DNA from: Rhodospirillales bacterium
GTDB lineage: Bacteria > Pseudomonadota > Alphaproteobacteria > Rhodospirillales > JASLLZ01
Direction of reading: 5' to 3'
NCBI GenBank assembly: GCA_030754885.1
Contig: JASLZL010000097.1
Coordinates: 84,097 to 120,335, forward strand
DNA: 36,239 bases
Positions 23,387-32,101 of the stretch are shown piece by piece; position 1 is the stretch's first letter, and each line of letters opens with the position of its first letter. The position numbers were made by a program, and so were the translations under genes. The notes below the pieces were generated by a model, which saw only the letters and a program-made list of their open reading frames with translations, searched no databases and was not told the DNA's origin.

Positions 23387-24787
23387 ATGACTAAGAGCCC
23401 GACGCGCATCATTGCCGAAAAGATCGTCGAAACCGGGATCGATGATGCCCCCGCCGAGGCGGTCCGTGTCGCCAAGGACCTATTCTTCGACACCGTAACC
23501 TGCATGCTGGCCGGCGCCGCCGATCACGGCTCGCGGCTCGTTCAGGAGTACGCCGTCGCCTCCGGTCCCGGCGACGTGACCATTGCCGGCACCGACCTTA
23601 CGGCCTCGACTTTCATGGCGGCGATGTGCACCGGCACGGCGGCGGCGATCCTGGATTGGGACGACAACAGCTGGCGGGTCATCGGCCACCCGAGCGGCAT
23701 CCTGGTGCCGGCGGCCCTGGCGCTGGGCGAAGAACTCGGCGCCAGCGGACGCGCGGTGCTCGAGGCCTACATAATCGGCCACGAGACCATCGGCGAGGTC
23801 TCCATGGGCACCGGCATGTCCGCTCCGGCCTTCGTGCACGGGCGCCACAACACGGGAACCTTCGGCATTTTCGGGGCGACCGCCGTGGCGGCCAAGCTTC
23901 TCGCCCTCAACGTCGAACAGGTCCAGGTCGCGTTCGGCATCGCGGGCTCCTGTTCAGCCGCCTTGCGCTGCGCTTTCGGCACCGAAACCATCGGTTTGCA
24001 CTCAGGCCAAGCGGCGGCCAACGGAATTATGAGCGCGCGCCTGGCCGCCACGGGGTTCACGGCGCAGACCGACGTTCTGGAGCGCAAGTACGGTTTCGCC
24101 GACGTCTTCCTGCCGGGCGGCGGCTACGACCTGTCGCAAACCGGCAAGAGCTGGGCCAACCCGTGGGACCTCTTGGATCCGATCGAAGGGCCGGGGATCA
24201 AGCTTTTCCCCGGCGCGACGACGCTTTTCTGCGCCGGCGAATGCGCCATGGAGATCGCCAATCACCACGACGTCAAGCCCGACGAAATCGAGCGCATCGA
24301 ATGGCGCCACACTGCCAAGATGCCGATGATCATGGGGGCCGGCAGCTACGGAGTGCCGGAGACCACCAAGCAGGCGGGGTTCAGTATCCCGTGGTCGATC
24401 ACCAACGGTCTTGTCGACGGGCATATCGGGCTGGCATCGTTCGAGGAGGAGAGTCTCGAAGACCCGGTGAAGCGGGCGCTGTGCGCCAAGGTCGAACTGT
24501 CGATCCATCCCGACCTCAAGACCATCCCCGATCAGCGTCAAAACGTCGCCGGCGAGCTTGTCGTCCACCTCAAGGACGGCAGCCGTCATGCGCACATGCG
24601 GCGTGTTCCCAGGACCTATCCGGGCGGTGAGCCGTTAACCCGCGAGCAGCTGGTCGGCAAATACCGGGAAGGCGCTATCCGGGTGCTTGACGAGGAGCGG
24701 ATGGAAGCGCTGATACCGGTCCTCGACGACTTCGATTCGCTGCCCGACATTTCGGCATTGACCAAGATGCTGCGCACCGACGCCTGA
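23387..24787 (+). CDS. MmgE/PrpD family protein (first copy)
   Basis: A 466-residue member of the family that holds 2-methylcitrate dehydratase PrpD, cis-aconitate decarboxylase and iminodisuccinate epimerase. The N-terminal helical part (DLFFDTVTCMLAGA) and the segment LDWDDNSWRVIGHPSG place a conserved histidine at 101, near the active site in the family. The HNTGTFGIFGATAVAAKLL stretch is also typical. The ATG at 23387 has GAGGGGG upstream; an earlier TTG at 23369 is not needed. It is divergent from the TRAP operon and convergent with the EamA gene, six bases apart. Without prpB or prpC nearby, methylcitrate metabolism is unlikely. A lyase or isomerase acting on the TRAP substrate is the better guess. 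Confidence 0.88.
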   Translation: MTKSPTRIIAEKIVETGIDDAPAEAVRVAKDLFFDTVTCMLAGAADHGSRLVQEYAVASGPGDVTIAGTDLTASTFMAAMCTGTAAAILDWDDNSWRVIGHPSGILVPAALALGEELGASGRAVLEAYIIGHETIGEVSMGTGMSAPAFVHGRHNTGTFGIFGATAVAAKLLALNVEQVQVAFGIAGSCSAALRCAFGTETIGLHSGQAAANGIMSARLAATGFTAQTDVLERKYGFADVFLPGGGYDLSQTGKSWANPWDLLDPIEGPGIKLFPGATTLFCAGECAMEIANHHDVKPDEIERIEWRHTAKMPMIMGAGSYGVPETTKQAGFSIPWSITNGLVDGHIGLASFEEESLEDPVKRALCAKVELSIHPDLKTIPDQRQNVAGELVVHLKDGSRHAHMRRVPRTYPGGEPLTREQLVGKYREGAIRVLDEERMEALIPVLDDFDSLPDISALTKMLRTDA

Positions 24788-24793
24788 GAGGAT

Positions 24794-25693
24794 TCAGGCA
24801 TCGCGCGCCTGTTTTTCGCGGTAGGCGATATAAAGGCTGGAGCCGAAGATGAGGCTGCCGCCGAGCCAGGTCCAAAGATCGGGTATCTCGGTGAACACCA
24901 GATACCCCAGGACCATGGCCCAGACCAGCTTGGTGTAATCGAGGGGCAAGATGGCCGTCACGTCGGCTTCCTTGCACGCCTGGGCGAGGGTAAAGTGAGC
25001 GAGGCTACCGAGAGTGCCCATGAGGACCAGCCACGCGAGCTGTTCGAGCGTCGGCGTTTGCCAATAGAAGAGCGCCGCGACAAAGGTTAGAGGCGTGGTG
25101 AACAAAGCCTGGTAGAGGGTGATGGTGAGGCTCGATTCGGTGCGCGCCAGGACTTTCACCAAAATCATCGTCAGGGCGATGGCAACCGAGCCGAACAGGG
25201 CGACCACGGCGCCTGTGTCGACCTCTCCCATGCCGGGCCGGATGATGATCCAGGTTCCCGCGAAGCCGATCAACAGGGCTGCTATGCGTTGCGCCCGTAT
25301 GGCTTCGCCGAGAAAAAGCAGGGCCGCCACGGCGACAAAAAGAGGCGCCGAAAACTGTACCGCCGCCACCTTGGCAAGGGGGGCGAGGCCGAGGGCGAGA
25401 AAGGAGAGCAGCGCCTGGGTCGTTTGAACGCCGCCGCGCAGCGCATGCAGACCAAGACGGCGGGTGCGAAGCGGCGCCAACCCATGGCGCAGGAAGACCG
25501 GTGCCAGCACAAGAAACCCGAAGAGAAAGCGGAAAAAGGCAATCTCGAAGGGATGCATCTCGCTGGCCAGATAGCGGATACAACCATGCAGGGCGGCGAA
25601 GGCAAGAGTCGAGACGAGCATGTAGCCCATGCCCCGAATCGTGCTCGGAACCTTAAGCCCCCCGGCCTCCGACGATATAAGCGGCCGTCTCAC
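24794..25693 (-). CDS. EamA/DMT-family transporter
   Basis: A 299-residue protein of ten predicted transmembrane helices with two EamA repeats; examples are LLFLGEAIRAQRIAALLIGFAGTWIIIRPG at the end of repeat one and VLGYLVFTEIPDLWTWLGGSLIF in repeat two. Members export amino acids, metabolites or drugs, or import compounds such as S-adenosylmethionine. The start is uncertain. The GTG at 25693 lies in a short hairpin (CGGAC/GTCCG) that would hide its ribosome-binding site. The ATG at 25630 removes 21 residues and still keeps TM1. It lies 16 bp downstream of the deacetylase gene on the same strand. Confidence 0.85.
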   Translation of the reverse strand: MRRPLISSEAGGLKVPSTIRGMGYMLVSTLAFAALHGCIRYLASEMHPFEIAFFRFLFGFLVLAPVFLRHGLAPLRTRRLGLHALRGGVQTTQALLSFLALGLAPLAKVAAVQFSAPLFVAVAALLFLGEAIRAQRIAALLIGFAGTWIIIRPGMGEVDTGAVVALFGSVAIALTMILVKVLARTESSLTITLYQALFTTPLTFVAALFYWQTPTLEQLAWLVLMGTLGSLAHFTLAQACKEADVTAILPLDYTKLVWAMVLGYLVFTEIPDLWTWLGGSLIFGSSLYIAYREKQARDA

Positions 25694-25709
25694 GGACGCC
25701 CGTCCGCCC

Positions 25710-26690
25710 TCAGGTATAGACGAAGGGTTTCATCTTCACCGGCTCTGCCAGGACCATGTCGCAGACGTCCGCCAAGGTGGCGCCGACGGGCTCGATGCCC
25801 CGCGATTTGCAAGCGTCCGTCATCGCCTTCAGCGCCGCGCAAAGGTTCTTGCACACCCGATCGTCGGGGTTGGTGAAGTCGTTGTCGTTGTGGGTGATGG
25901 TGCTGAGGGTCGGGACCGAGGGGTCGCGGGCGATCAACTGCTCGACGATGTTGTCGGCGGTCCGCTTGTAAAAGTCCGCATCGGCGTCGCTCCAGTCCGG
26001 GCGCATGTCCCGATAGCTGGAAACGGTGTTCTCGTCCGGCGAGGAAGCAGCCGATTCGTCCGCCTTCTGCCAGTTGCTGCCGCTGGTCACTGTGCGTTGT
26101 GAAAAATCAACCGCGACCGGCATGTTCGCGAATTCCAGGTCGCCGACAATCTGGCGGAAAATCGCGTGGGGCCGGTGCGGGTCGGGTTCGGCACCGGTCC
26201 AGATGGCGTTCATGCGCGGCCATATGCGTCCCGGAATGGAACACGACCCGCCACGGAAGCCGAGGTCGACCAGCACCTTGTACATGTTGTCGTTGGCGGA
26301 AAAGGTGCCGGGCCGGAAATAGAGCGGCCGACGGCCCATGCCGCCTTGCCACATCGAGATGCACTCGGAGAGGGCGGCCCGCGTGTCAGCCTCCGAAAGC
26401 CCGCCGAAGTGGGCCTTGTACTTGCCGTCGCGGAACTTCCATGGATGCAGGTGCAGGCCGTCGACGCAATGCCCTTTCTCACCCAGTTCGAGGAACAGGT
26501 CGGCCTGGACCTCGGTCACTTCGGGATGGATGAAGGAGGTGACGGGGTATCCGAACTCGCCGGCGCGATCCGCATAGCCGCGAATGAATTTTTCGCTGTC
26601 TTCCCAGTTGTCGGGTCCGGTGGCGGTGGGATGGGTGCCGGGGGTCGGCGGCTCGACATCCATGGTGACGACGATGTAGATCTTGTCCAC
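25710..26690 (-). CDS. NodB-type polysaccharide deacetylase family protein
   Basis: A 326-residue cytoplasmic protein of the carbohydrate esterase 4 / NodB fold. Motif 1 reads TMDVEP (D11 at the metal or base position). Motif 2 is GLHLHPW with H80 and H82, and motif 3 is FRPGTFSAND with R126. There is no signal peptide. In a catabolic setting, this fold also hosts cyclic-amide hydrolases such as PuuE allantoinase, so cleavage of a C-N bond rather than of chitin is possible. The GTG at 26690 is preceded by GGAGGGA. Divergent from hyuA across 142 bp, followed by the EamA gene 16 bp on. Confidence 0.8.
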   Translation of the reverse strand: MDKIYIVVTMDVEPPTPGTHPTATGPDNWEDSEKFIRGYADRAGEFGYPVTSFIHPEVTEVQADLFLELGEKGHCVDGLHLHPWKFRDGKYKAHFGGLSEADTRAALSECISMWQGGMGRRPLYFRPGTFSANDNMYKVLVDLGFRGGSCSIPGRIWPRMNAIWTGAEPDPHRPHAIFRQIVGDLEFANMPVAVDFSQRTVTSGSNWQKADESAASSPDENTVSSYRDMRPDWSDADADFYKRTADNIVEQLIARDPSVPTLSTITHNDNDFTNPDDRVCKNLCAALKAMTDACKSRGIEPVGATLADVCDMVLAEPVKMKPFVYT

Positions 26691-26731
26691 GGTTGGTTCC
26701 CTCCTTCATGTGGTGTTACCGGAAACTTACT

Positions 26732-26757
26732 ACCATCGGCGCCTCCTCGTCGATGGT
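26732..26757. promoter_or_regulatory. Operator-like inverted repeat between the deacetylase gene and hyuA
   Basis: ACCATCG (26732-26738) and CGATGGT (26751-26757) are perfect 7-bp arms with a 12-base spacer. With flanks it reads CTACC...GGTGG, like the palindrome at 23303-23329. A perfect TTGACA -35 box on the plus strand at 26775-26780 lies just beyond it, but no -10 box follows at a standard distance. Confidence 0.4.
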
Positions 26758-26832
26758 GGCTTGGTTGGCGCGCCTTGACAGGGTGCCGAAAATCGGCGAA
26801 GCGTCGCCGGCGATTGAAATCCGAGGACCGAT

Positions 26833-28893
26833 ATGGCCGGCCGCATTGGAATCGACACCGGTGGCACCCACACCGACCTGGTATACGTCGATGACGCAGG
26901 CGTTGGTTTTCACACTCTTAAGGTTCCAACGACGCCGGACGACCTGAGTCGGGGCGTCCTCGACGGTCTCGGAACCATTCTTGATGAGGCCGGTTCCACG
27001 GCCGCGGCCATTACCCGGTTCGTCTATGGCAGCACCTTGGTGACAAACCTAATTATCGAGGGCGGCGACGTTGCCGTCGGCCTTCTGACCACCGAAGGTT
27101 TCCGCGATGTGATCGAAATCGGCCGCGCGTCGCGCAAGCTCAACATTTACGATATCCATTGGCGTCCCCCGGTGCCCCTGGTTCCGCGTCACTTGCGCCT
27201 CGACGTGAGTGAGCGTATCGATCATAAGGGCGGTATTGTCACCCCCCTTAATGAAGAGGCGGCCCGCGTAGCGCTAAGGCATTTGCGCGACGCCGGGGTG
27301 GAAAGCATCGCTATCTGCTTCCTCAACGCCTATGCCAATCCTGTACATGAACAACGGATGGCGGCGTTGGCGGCCGAGGAATGTCCAGACGTCGAGATTT
27401 CGCTGTCGTCGGATGTGGTGCGGGAATTCCGCGAGTACGAAAGGATGAGCACCACGGCGGTCAACGCCTATGTCGCCGGACCCCTGAAGCGTCACCTTGA
27501 CGACCTGGCGGCCAACGTTTCCAACGAAGGCGTGCCGGCGACGCCGGCGATAATGCGCTCCAACGGCGGCGTCATGACCTTCGCGGCGGCCAAGCGCCTG
27601 CCTGTCGCCCTCACGCATTCCGGCCCCATGGGCGGCATCGTTGGCGGCACGGCCATCGCCGCCGCCTGCGGCATCGACGACATCATCACCCTCGACATGG
27701 GGGGGACAAGCGCCGACGTGTCCCTGGTTGCCGGTGGCCAACCCGTGTTGACGACGCGCGGCAAGCTGGGCCACTTCCCGGTTCTCCTGCCCATGCTCGA
27801 CCTGGTCACCATCGGCGCCGGCGGCGGGTCCATCGCCTGGGTCGACGAGGGCGGGGCGATGAGGGTTGGTCCGCGCAGCGCCGGCTCCGTCCCCGGCCCG
27901 GCGTGCTACAGCCAAGGAGGCACCGAGCCGGCCCTGACCGATGCCAACCTGCTGGCCGGCCGCCTCAACGCCGATTACTTCCTGGCCGGCAAGCGTGGCC
28001 TCAGCCTTGAGAAGTCGGAGGCGGCGATTCGCGAACGCGTTGCAGAGCCGGTCGGCATTTCGCTTGGCGAAGCGACGATGGGTATCATGGCGATCGCCGA
28101 ATCTCATATGGTCAACGCCATCAAGCTGATCTCGGTCGAGCGTGGCCTCGATCCGCGCGACTTCACCTTGGTCGCTTTTGGGGGCTGCGGTCCCCTGCAC
28201 GCGGCGCGCTTGGCCGAGGAGTTGGCCATCTCCCGGGTTCTTATTCCGGCGGCGCCGGGCAATGTCTCGGCGATGGGGATGCTGGCGGCGGACATCCGCC
28301 ACGACCTGGTGCGGACCCATGTCAGGAAATTGCAGACGGTTGATCCCGTGGCGTTGGCGGCGGAATTCGAGGAACTCCTGGCCCAGGGCGCCGGGGTGCT
28401 CAACGACGAGGGCATAGAGGGGGCCCAGCGACGGATGATGCCGGCGGTCGACCTGCGCTATCAGGGCCAGAACTATGAGCTCACCTTGGCGCTTCCCGGG
28501 CATCAAGGCGAGTCCCTGGCCCTTGCCGACTTGACAGATCGCTTTCATGCCGAACACCGGCGGGTTTATGGCTATGACCTGCCGGGTCGGGGCATCCAAC
28601 TGGTTAACCTGCGTCTCACCGCATTCGGCGCCATGCCGGCCATGGGCTGGCCCCGCTATGCCGCCGGCCAGCCGGGTGGCCCGGTCGCCCAGCGGCAGGT
28701 TCTGATCGCCGACGGGGATGCCGCCGACGTTCCCGTCTATCGGGTCGACGATTTGTGTCCCGATCAGGAAATCGCCGGGCCGGCCGTCGTTGAATATGCG
28801 GGATCGACCCTTTTCGTCCCCGGCTCCTGGACGGCGACCATTGACGACAAGCGTAACGCCCTTCTGGTGAACGGCGACGGAGGGGCGCCGTGA
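26833..28893 (+). CDS. hyuA: Hydantoinase/oxoprolinase subunit A
   Basis: ATP-dependent amidohydrolase subunit of the HyuA / 5-oxoprolinase A family, 686 residues, the usual length. The N-terminal IGIDTGGTHTD is the phosphate-binding loop of the ASKHA-like ATPase fold. The second half carries LDMGGTSADVSLV and FGGCGPLHAARLAEEL, both family signatures. Together with HyuB it hydrolyses 5-membered cyclic amides such as 5-oxoproline or N-methylhydantoin; some relatives are acetone or acetophenone carboxylases. The ATG at 26833 has GAGGA about 6 bases upstream. Its stop overlaps the hyuB GTG (GTGA). No racemase or carbamoylase of a classical hyu operon is present. Confidence 0.93.
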   Translation: MAGRIGIDTGGTHTDLVYVDDAGVGFHTLKVPTTPDDLSRGVLDGLGTILDEAGSTAAAITRFVYGSTLVTNLIIEGGDVAVGLLTTEGFRDVIEIGRASRKLNIYDIHWRPPVPLVPRHLRLDVSERIDHKGGIVTPLNEEAARVALRHLRDAGVESIAICFLNAYANPVHEQRMAALAAEECPDVEISLSSDVVREFREYERMSTTAVNAYVAGPLKRHLDDLAANVSNEGVPATPAIMRSNGGVMTFAAAKRLPVALTHSGPMGGIVGGTAIAAACGIDDIITLDMGGTSADVSLVAGGQPVLTTRGKLGHFPVLLPMLDLVTIGAGGGSIAWVDEGGAMRVGPRSAGSVPGPACYSQGGTEPALTDANLLAGRLNADYFLAGKRGLSLEKSEAAIRERVAEPVGISLGEATMGIMAIAESHMVNAIKLISVERGLDPRDFTLVAFGGCGPLHAARLAEELAISRVLIPAAPGNVSAMGMLAADIRHDLVRTHVRKLQTVDPVALAAEFEELLAQGAGVLNDEGIEGAQRRMMPAVDLRYQGQNYELTLALPGHQGESLALADLTDRFHAEHRRVYGYDLPGRGIQLVNLRLTAFGAMPAMGWPRYAAGQPGGPVAQRQVLIADGDAADVPVYRVDDLCPDQEIAGPAVVEYAGSTLFVPGSWTATIDDKRNALLVNGDGGAP

Positions 28894-30650
28894 CCAAGGA
28901 GCGCCGTTCGCCCGACATCGATCCGGTCACCCTGGAGATCGTCCGCAACGCGCTGACCTCGGTCGCCGAACGCATAACGACGCGCATGATCCGTTCGGCC
29001 AATTCGTTCATCGTCAAGGAGATGGAGGACTGCTCGGCGGCGCTCTTCGACGGCGCCGGACGCCTGCTTGCCGAATCGGCCAACATCCCCGTTCACCTGA
29101 GCTGCGTCGGGGTCTGTCTGAGGACGATCCTCGATCACTACATCCCGGCCCAGGACTGGCGTCCGGGCGATGTCGTGCTGACCAACGACCCTTATGCCGG
29201 CGAGGGTTCCATGGCGACCGCTCATACCAACGACTTGGTGGTCTTCCATCCGGTCTTCCGGGACGGCCGGCTGGTCGCGTTTTCGGGCCTCATGGTCCAT
29301 CACCTGGACATCGGCGCCATGTGGATGGGGACCCGGGGCTGGGGCGTCGAAATTTACCAAGAAGGGTTCCGCGTTCCACCCTTGAAGTTGGTCGAGGAAG
29401 GCCGCCTGGATCAAAAGGTACTCGCCTTTATGCTCAACAATACGCGGGTGCCCGAAACCCTGGAAAACGATCTGATTTCCCAATTGTCCAGCGTCCAGGC
29501 GGCGGGCGACGACCTGGGTGAGTTGTTCCGGCGTTATGGCGCTGACGTATTAGCGGGCTGTTTCGACGCCCTTATAGACTATTCCGAACGGCGGACCCGG
29601 GCCGCAATCAAGGCGATACCGGACGGTATCTATAGCCACCAAGAGCCGTTGCTCGACGACGGCGTCAAGGGCGGGCCCTATTGGCTGCGCTTGAAGATCA
29701 CCAAGAAAGGCGGCGACATCACCTTCGACTTCACCGGCACCGATGCTCAAATTGAAGGTCCCATCAACGCGCCCCTGGCCACGACTTGGGCCGCGATCTA
29801 CTACGTCATGCGTTGCATCACCGATCCCTCAATCCCCAGTAACGAGGGCTGCAAACGGGCAATCCACGCCGTGGCGCCGCCGGGGACTCTGGTCAACGCC
29901 CGCAAGCCGGCCGCGGTTTATCAGCGCATGATCGTCTGCCATAGCCTGGTCGACCTTGCCATGGGCGCTCTTGGTGACGCCGTGCCGGCACGGGTCATGG
30001 CCGATTCCTGCGGCTGCGGATACAACTACACCATCGTCACCCACCCCGACCGCAAGCACCAGGTCATGTTCGGCGAGGTAGTGCCGGGTGGCATCGGGGC
30101 GACGACCGGTGCCGACGGCATCAACGTCATGTCGTGCCACGTCACCAATTGCCCGGTGCCGCCGATCGAGGCGACCGAGATCGAAGCCCCGGTGATCTAT
30201 CTCAAGCGAGCGCTACGCGAGGATACGGGTGGTGCCGGGCGGTGGCGCGGCGGCGTTGGCCAAGTGCTCGCTTATAAGGTTCTGGGCGAGGCGCCGCGCC
30301 TTTACCATACGTCGCAGAAATCCCACTCCCTGCCCCAAGGCATGCAGGGCGGCCTGGCGGGGGATGGCGGGCGCTGGGTGATCAACGAGGGTACGCCTGA
30401 CGAACGGGTGCTGGAATTTGCGACCGGCGACTTAGAGCCTTATGGCGCGGGCGATACCGTTACCCACCACACCCCGGCCGGCGGTGGTTACGGCCCGCCC
30501 CACGACCGCGAGCCGTGGCGGGTGCAGGCCGACGTCCGCGCCGGTCTGGTGTCGCTTGAGACCGCCGAGATGGTCTACGGCATCCGCCTGGATCCGAAGT
30601 CATTGGAGATCGCCGCCATCGAGCGCGGTACCGGCGAGGACGGCGATTGA
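28890..30650 (+). CDS. hyuB: Hydantoinase/oxoprolinase subunit B
   Basis: Partner of HyuA, 586 residues, HyuB family. The N terminus DPVTLEIVRNALTSVAERI is the family start. VLTNDPYAGEGSMATAHTND holds the acidic/His metal-site region (usually NDPYxGGTHLPD, here expanded and altered), followed by HHLDIGAMWMG. Late marks include GGAGRWRGGVGQ and the C-terminal HHTPAGGGYGPP. The GTG start at 28890 overlaps the hyuA stop (GTGA), indicating equal production of both subunits. A 165-bp gap follows with a TATAAT box (30684-30689), so the next gene may have its own promoter. Confidence 0.93.
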   Translation: MTKERRSPDIDPVTLEIVRNALTSVAERITTRMIRSANSFIVKEMEDCSAALFDGAGRLLAESANIPVHLSCVGVCLRTILDHYIPAQDWRPGDVVLTNDPYAGEGSMATAHTNDLVVFHPVFRDGRLVAFSGLMVHHLDIGAMWMGTRGWGVEIYQEGFRVPPLKLVEEGRLDQKVLAFMLNNTRVPETLENDLISQLSSVQAAGDDLGELFRRYGADVLAGCFDALIDYSERRTRAAIKAIPDGIYSHQEPLLDDGVKGGPYWLRLKITKKGGDITFDFTGTDAQIEGPINAPLATTWAAIYYVMRCITDPSIPSNEGCKRAIHAVAPPGTLVNARKPAAVYQRMIVCHSLVDLAMGALGDAVPARVMADSCGCGYNYTIVTHPDRKHQVMFGEVVPGGIGATTGADGINVMSCHVTNCPVPPIEATEIEAPVIYLKRALREDTGGAGRWRGGVGQVLAYKVLGEAPRLYHTSQKSHSLPQGMQGGLAGDGGRWVINEGTPDERVLEFATGDLEPYGAGDTVTHHTPAGGGYGPPHDREPWRVQADVRAGLVSLETAEMVYGIRLDPKSLEIAAIERGTGEDGD

Positions 30651-30683
30651 GAGAGAGGGTGATGGTGATCCTGGCCGCGCCCC

Positions 30684-30689
30684 TATAAT
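30684..30689 (+). promoter_or_regulatory. Consensus -10 box upstream of the propeller gene
   Basis: A perfect TATAAT lies 127 bp upstream of the ATG at 30816. I see no acceptable -35 hexamer 16-18 bases before it. The gap from 30651 to 30815 otherwise holds only the AAAGGAGG ribosome-binding site (30803-30810), a full consensus match five bases before the ATG. Confidence 0.3.
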
Positions 30690-30815
30690 TAAGGAATGGA
30701 TCGGTTTGCTGGCGGCTTGCTTCAATCGTGCTTGTGATGGCGCCTGCATCACGTTAGTACCTATCCGCGATCCCTTCTATTGTTATCGGCAGAAATTCGT
30801 CCAAAGGAGGACGTA

Positions 30816-31655
30816 ATGACAACGGAACAATTGGTCGTTGGGTTCGGCGAAAGGCGCTATCGACTCCACAGGCCCTGGGGGACCATGCCGGACCAGGTGA
30901 AACTGGCTGGCCTGAGCAAGGGGGCGGTGGATTCCGAGGGCTGTCTCTATATCTGTCAGCGGACCAACCCACCGATCATTGTCCTCGATCCTAACGGCAA
31001 GTTCCTGCGCTCGTTCGGCGACGGCATGATCGTGGATTCCCACGGCATTTTCATCACCGATGACGATCGTGTCCTCGTCGTCGATCGCGACGGCCACCAG
31101 GTGATTGGCTTCGACAAGCAGGGAAAACCGTTGTTCACCCTGGGTGACCGCGAGCATCCCAAGTACCAGGCACCGTTCAATCATCCCACCGACATCGCGG
31201 TGGGATCCAACGGCACCATGTACGTATCGGATGGCTACGGCAACAGTTGTGTCCACCAATTCTCAGCCGACGGCGACCTGATCCGCAGTTGGGGTGGCCT
31301 GGGAAGAGGTCCCGGCGAATTCATGGTGCCCCACGGCATCGGGGTGTTGCCTGACGGGCGCGTGATCGTTAGCGACCGCGAAAACAACCGCATCCAGGTT
31401 TTCGACAGCGAAGGCAGTTACCTGACTGAGTGGGGCAATTTCCACAAGCCCATGGATATCTTCGTGGACCATGACCTGGTTTACGTTTCCGATCAGATTC
31501 CGCGGGTGACCGCACTCAGGCACGACGGTACCATTGTCGGCACCTGCAAGCCGGTCCCCGTTCGGCCGCACGGGGTGCGCGGCGATAAAGACGGCAACAT
31601 CTATTTTATCGAAGCGACCACCTCAACGATCACGAAGATCGTTCCCATCCCCTAG
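30816..31655 (+). CDS. Six-bladed beta-propeller (NHL), peptidyl-alpha-hydroxyglycine amidating lyase-like
   Basis: A 279-residue propeller made of NHL-type repeats, without a signal peptide. It is strikingly close to the lyase domain (PAL) of animal peptidylglycine alpha-amidating enzyme. It keeps YVSDGYGNSCVHQF (Y141, place of the PAL catalytic tyrosine) and VPHGI followed by SDRENNRIQVF. Three histidines each precede a glycine at matching blade positions: H76, H173 and H252, as the three zinc ligands of PAL. PAL splits an alpha-hydroxyglycine amide into an amide and glyoxylate. The neighbouring HyuAB and amidase suggest a carbinolamide or ureido-acid substrate. The ATG at 30816 has a full AAAGGAGG site. 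A generic NHL scaffold protein is the alternative. Confidence 0.75.
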   Translation: MTTEQLVVGFGERRYRLHRPWGTMPDQVKLAGLSKGAVDSEGCLYICQRTNPPIIVLDPNGKFLRSFGDGMIVDSHGIFITDDDRVLVVDRDGHQVIGFDKQGKPLFTLGDREHPKYQAPFNHPTDIAVGSNGTMYVSDGYGNSCVHQFSADGDLIRSWGGLGRGPGEFMVPHGIGVLPDGRVIVSDRENNRIQVFDSEGSYLTEWGNFHKPMDIFVDHDLVYVSDQIPRVTALRHDGTIVGTCKPVPVRPHGVRGDKDGNIYFIEATTSTITKIVPIP

Positions 31656-32101
31656 CGCCTGACTAGAAGAATGCGCGGCGCGCCGTCGACCATGTGATTC
31701 AAGATTTTTTGCGCAATGGACCTGAAAAACGGTCTTCTCAAGTTCAACGTCAATCGTGATATCTTCACGCATGGACGGGTCACATTTCCCGTGGTTCATG
31801 CACTGCCATTTTGATACCTAGACGCTTTCGGGTGGAGCCGTCCTCCGCACCAGAACCGGACTTCCATGGAACGCAACTGATTTTACGAACTCGGTCAATT
31901 TACTAAGATCGGGCTATGGTACGGCTGCGGAACCAATTTATTGGCGCTGTGCATTTTGGGTATGATCGCTATGAACATGAAATGTATTTGGATGATACTG
32001 GCTAAAATTTCGGGTGAAAGTGGCGACGGATGTTCGGCCGTCTCCACTTGCTGTGGGTATAGCGAATCCTGCCAGTTGCTTTCCCTGCCGTTCGCCGGGC
32101 A
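31656..32101. other. 446-bp gap without a clear gene
   Basis: This stretch is more AT-rich than its neighbours: two 60-base lines counted by eye gave about 47% G+C. It holds an imperfect hairpin at 31769-31801 (outer stem GCATG/CATGC, inner stem ACGGG/CCCGT) and the 8-bp palindrome GGCGCGCC near its start. A 29-codon frame at 31916-32005 (ATG to TAA) has no visible ribosome-binding site and I do not call it a gene. No terminator with a U tract follows the propeller gene. Confidence 0.5.

Noticed and set aside
23626-24630. 334-codon frame within the first MmgE/PrpD gene
   Set aside because: Same-strand frame-shifted shadow with very high Arg content.
26775-26780. TTGACA box before hyuA as a full promoter
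   Set aside because: The -35 is perfect, but no -10 box lies 16-18 bases downstream.
27274-28599. Long minus-strand open frame opposite hyuA
   Set aside because: Antisense shadow of a high-GC gene; the protein is Arg/His/Gly-rich with no recognisable domain, while hyuA is intact.
31916-32005. 29-codon frame in the gap before the amidase gene
   Set aside because: Short, no ribosome-binding site, and no recognised peptide family.
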